Assembly: GCA_035644895.1 (NCBI GenBank)
Contig: DASQNQ010000108.1
Span: 1-7,148, forward strand
Length of the DNA stretch: 7,148 nucleotides
Direction of reading: 5' to 3'
Source of the DNA: Falsiroseomonas sp035644895
Lineage (GTDB): Bacteria > Pseudomonadota > Alphaproteobacteria > Acetobacterales > Acetobacteraceae
This document shows, piece after piece, positions 6,209 to 7,148 of this stretch; the stretch's first letter is position 1, and every line of letters begins with the position of its first letter. A program made the translations under genes and the position numbers. Below the pieces are notes generated by a model. That model had not been told where the DNA came from. It worked only from the letters and a program-made list of their open reading frames with translations, and did no database searches.

Positions 6209-6221
6209 GGCCTGATCTGCC
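6193..6221 (-). repeat. Inverted repeat enclosing the first start codon of the transglycosylase
   Basis: GGCAGATC (6193-6200) and its perfect complement GATCTGCC (6214-6221) flank a 13-base loop that contains the upstream ATG (6208-6206). The downstream candidate ATG (6190-6188) lies two bases past the stem. In the message this 8-bp hairpin would place the first ATG in the loop; as DNA it could be a dimeric operator. The repeat is seen directly; the function is inferred. Confidence 0.55.
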
Positions 6222-6286
6222 TACCCGTGAAATGTTCCGTAACGCAACCCCTAATCTCACAGACGAGTCAGGTTTTTGAGACGCTC

Positions 6287-6313
6287 GTTAGCAAATCAGT
6301 TAGTTACCGTTAG
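6287..6313 (+). repeat. Three GTTAG repeats across the end of the glycosylase gene
   Basis: GTTAG occurs at 6287-6291, 6299-6303 and 6309-6313 (CTAAC on the minus strand), with steps of 12 and 10 bases, in an AT-richer patch spanning the uracil-DNA glycosylase stop codon. It lies about 80-105 bases upstream of the transglycosylase start, a position where a regulator could bind. It may be chance. Confidence 0.3.
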
Positions 6314-7127
6314 TTTCTGGTGCAGATTTTTTCGCCCGAGAGGGATCCTGAGCGTCCAGCGTGCGGCGCAGCAACACCAGATCGGCCCATGCGTCGCGCT
6401 TTGCTGCGGGGTTCCGCAACAGATAGGCAGGGTGCAGCGTGGCGAGTGCGGGGATACTTGCGCCGTCCTCCGCCGTGACTTGATGCCAGCGGCCTCTCAG
6501 CCGCGTGATGCCCTCCTTCGACCTCAGCAGCCCCTTCGCCGCCACGCCGCCCAGCAGCACCAGGTGCCGCGGCCGCACCAGGGCGACGTGCCGCAGGACG
6601 AAGGGCAGGAAGAGGTTGATCTCGGCGTCCGTCGGCGTCCGGTTGCCGGGCGGCCGCCAGGGCAGGATGTTGGTGATGTAGAAGTCCCGCGACCGCTCCA
6701 GCCCGATCGAGGCCAGCATCCGGTCGAGCAGCCGGCCGGAGACGCCGACGAAGGGGCGGCCCTGCCGGTCCTCGTCCGCGCCCGGCGCCTCGCCCAGCAT
6801 CATCAACCCCGCTTCCGGGTTGCCGTCGGCGAAGACGAGGTTGGTCGCCGTCTCGCGCAGCGGCGTGTCGCAGGCGGCGATCGCCTCCCGCAGCGCGTCG
6901 AGGCTGCCGGCCCGGGCGGCCAGCTCCGCTGCGCTGGCGGCGGGTGAGAGCAGGGCAGGGGGCGGCGGGGCCTGGCGGGGTGCGGCCAAGGGGGCGGGCG
7001 CGGGTGGAGGCGCTGCGGCTGCGGCCAGCCGGTCGGCAGGCATGTCGAGCAGCGCCTCGTCCGCACCCCAGTCGAGCTGGAGGCGGAGGGCGGCGAGCAG
7101 CGCGTCCTGCATGGGCCGGTCCATCAT
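6300..7127 (-). CDS. Uracil-DNA glycosylase, family-4-like, without iron-sulfur cysteines
   Basis: The 275-residue protein should remove uracil from DNA, the first step of base excision repair after cytosine deamination or dUTP misincorporation. Motif A is GEAPG at 112-116, followed by EDRQGRPFVGVSGRLLD (119-135). WRPPGNRTPT (157-166) and motif B HPAYLLRNP at 232-240 are also in place. Residues about 35-70 form an Ala/Pro-rich, probably flexible linker after a short N-terminal helix. Classical family-4 enzymes hold a 4Fe-4S cluster with four cysteines; here the equivalent positions appear to be A85, T88, W157 and F173, and the only cysteine is C86. It should therefore be cluster-free. ATGs at 7127, 7124 and 7112 are all possible starts. 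TAA at 6302-6300 ends the gene in an AT-richer patch. It lies 91 bases upstream of the transglycosylase on the same strand. Confidence 0.93.
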   Translation of the reverse strand: MMDRPMQDALLAALRLQLDWGADEALLDMPADRLAAAAAPPPAPAPLAAPRQAPPPPALLSPAASAAELAARAGSLDALREAIAACDTPLRETATNLVFADGNPEAGLMMLGEAPGADEDRQGRPFVGVSGRLLDRMLASIGLERSRDFYITNILPWRPPGNRTPTDAEINLFLPFVLRHVALVRPRHLVLLGGVAAKGLLRSKEGITRLRGRWHQVTAEDGASIPALATLHPAYLLRNPAAKRDAWADLVLLRRTLDAQDPSRAKKSAPETNGN

Positions 7128-7148
7128 CCCGGGATCATCCGCGGCGGG

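Noticed and set aside
6263..6288. ACGAG/CTCGT inverted repeat with a T-run between the arms, as a glycosylase terminator
   Set aside because: The stem is only 5 bp with a 16-base loop, and the T/A-run lies in the loop rather than after the stem.
7122..7148. Possible 3' end of an upstream minus-strand gene overlapping the glycosylase start (ATGA at 7127-7124)
   Set aside because: A frame with stop TGA at 7126-7124 is open to the window edge, but only about seven codons are visible. That is too few to claim a gene.

Overview
This window looks like a core chromosomal region of a high-GC (about 70% by eye) alphaproteobacterium. The encoded proteins resemble those of Rhodospirillales/Acetobacteraceae-type genomes. 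That placement is inferred from protein style and gene order and was not tested by a search. I saw no insertion sequence, phage gene, CRISPR array or toxin/defence locus.

Layout. Bases 1-276 hold no gene I can support. A tRNA-Gly(GCC) lies on the minus strand at 277-351. From 429 a plus-strand series follows: a trans-acting prolyl-tRNA editing protein (YbaK/ProXp-ala type), a thioredoxin-TPR chaperedoxin (CnoX/YbbN type), a stand-alone LON-domain protein, a Trm112/UPF0434-type small protein and a DUF971 protein. The last four are tightly packed (gaps of 31 and 13 bases, then a 1-base overlap) and look like one operon, which ends in a strong hairpin at 3217-3247. A putative small lipoprotein of unknown function (3297-3809) closes the plus-strand half.

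The right half is on the minus strand and reads, in transcription order, a family-4-like uracil-DNA glycosylase (7127-6300), a periplasmic Slt70-type lytic transglycosylase (6208-4370) and MoaB (4345-3806). The two halves converge, and the lipoprotein and moaB stop codons share the palindrome CTAG.

How the genes relate. The left cluster is mostly translation fidelity and protein quality control: tRNA, mischarged-tRNA editing, holdase/thioredoxin, LON fold and a Trm112-like partner. The right cluster combines DNA repair, cell-wall turnover and molybdenum cofactor synthesis, with no obvious common pathway.

No clear undescribed system is visible. The points most worth a second look are: (i) a uracil-DNA glycosylase that has lost all four iron-sulfur cysteines; (ii) four phased ACAC boxes, one per helical turn, just upstream of the lipoprotein; (iii) an inverted repeat enclosing a start codon of the transglycosylase; and (iv) the lipoprotein itself.
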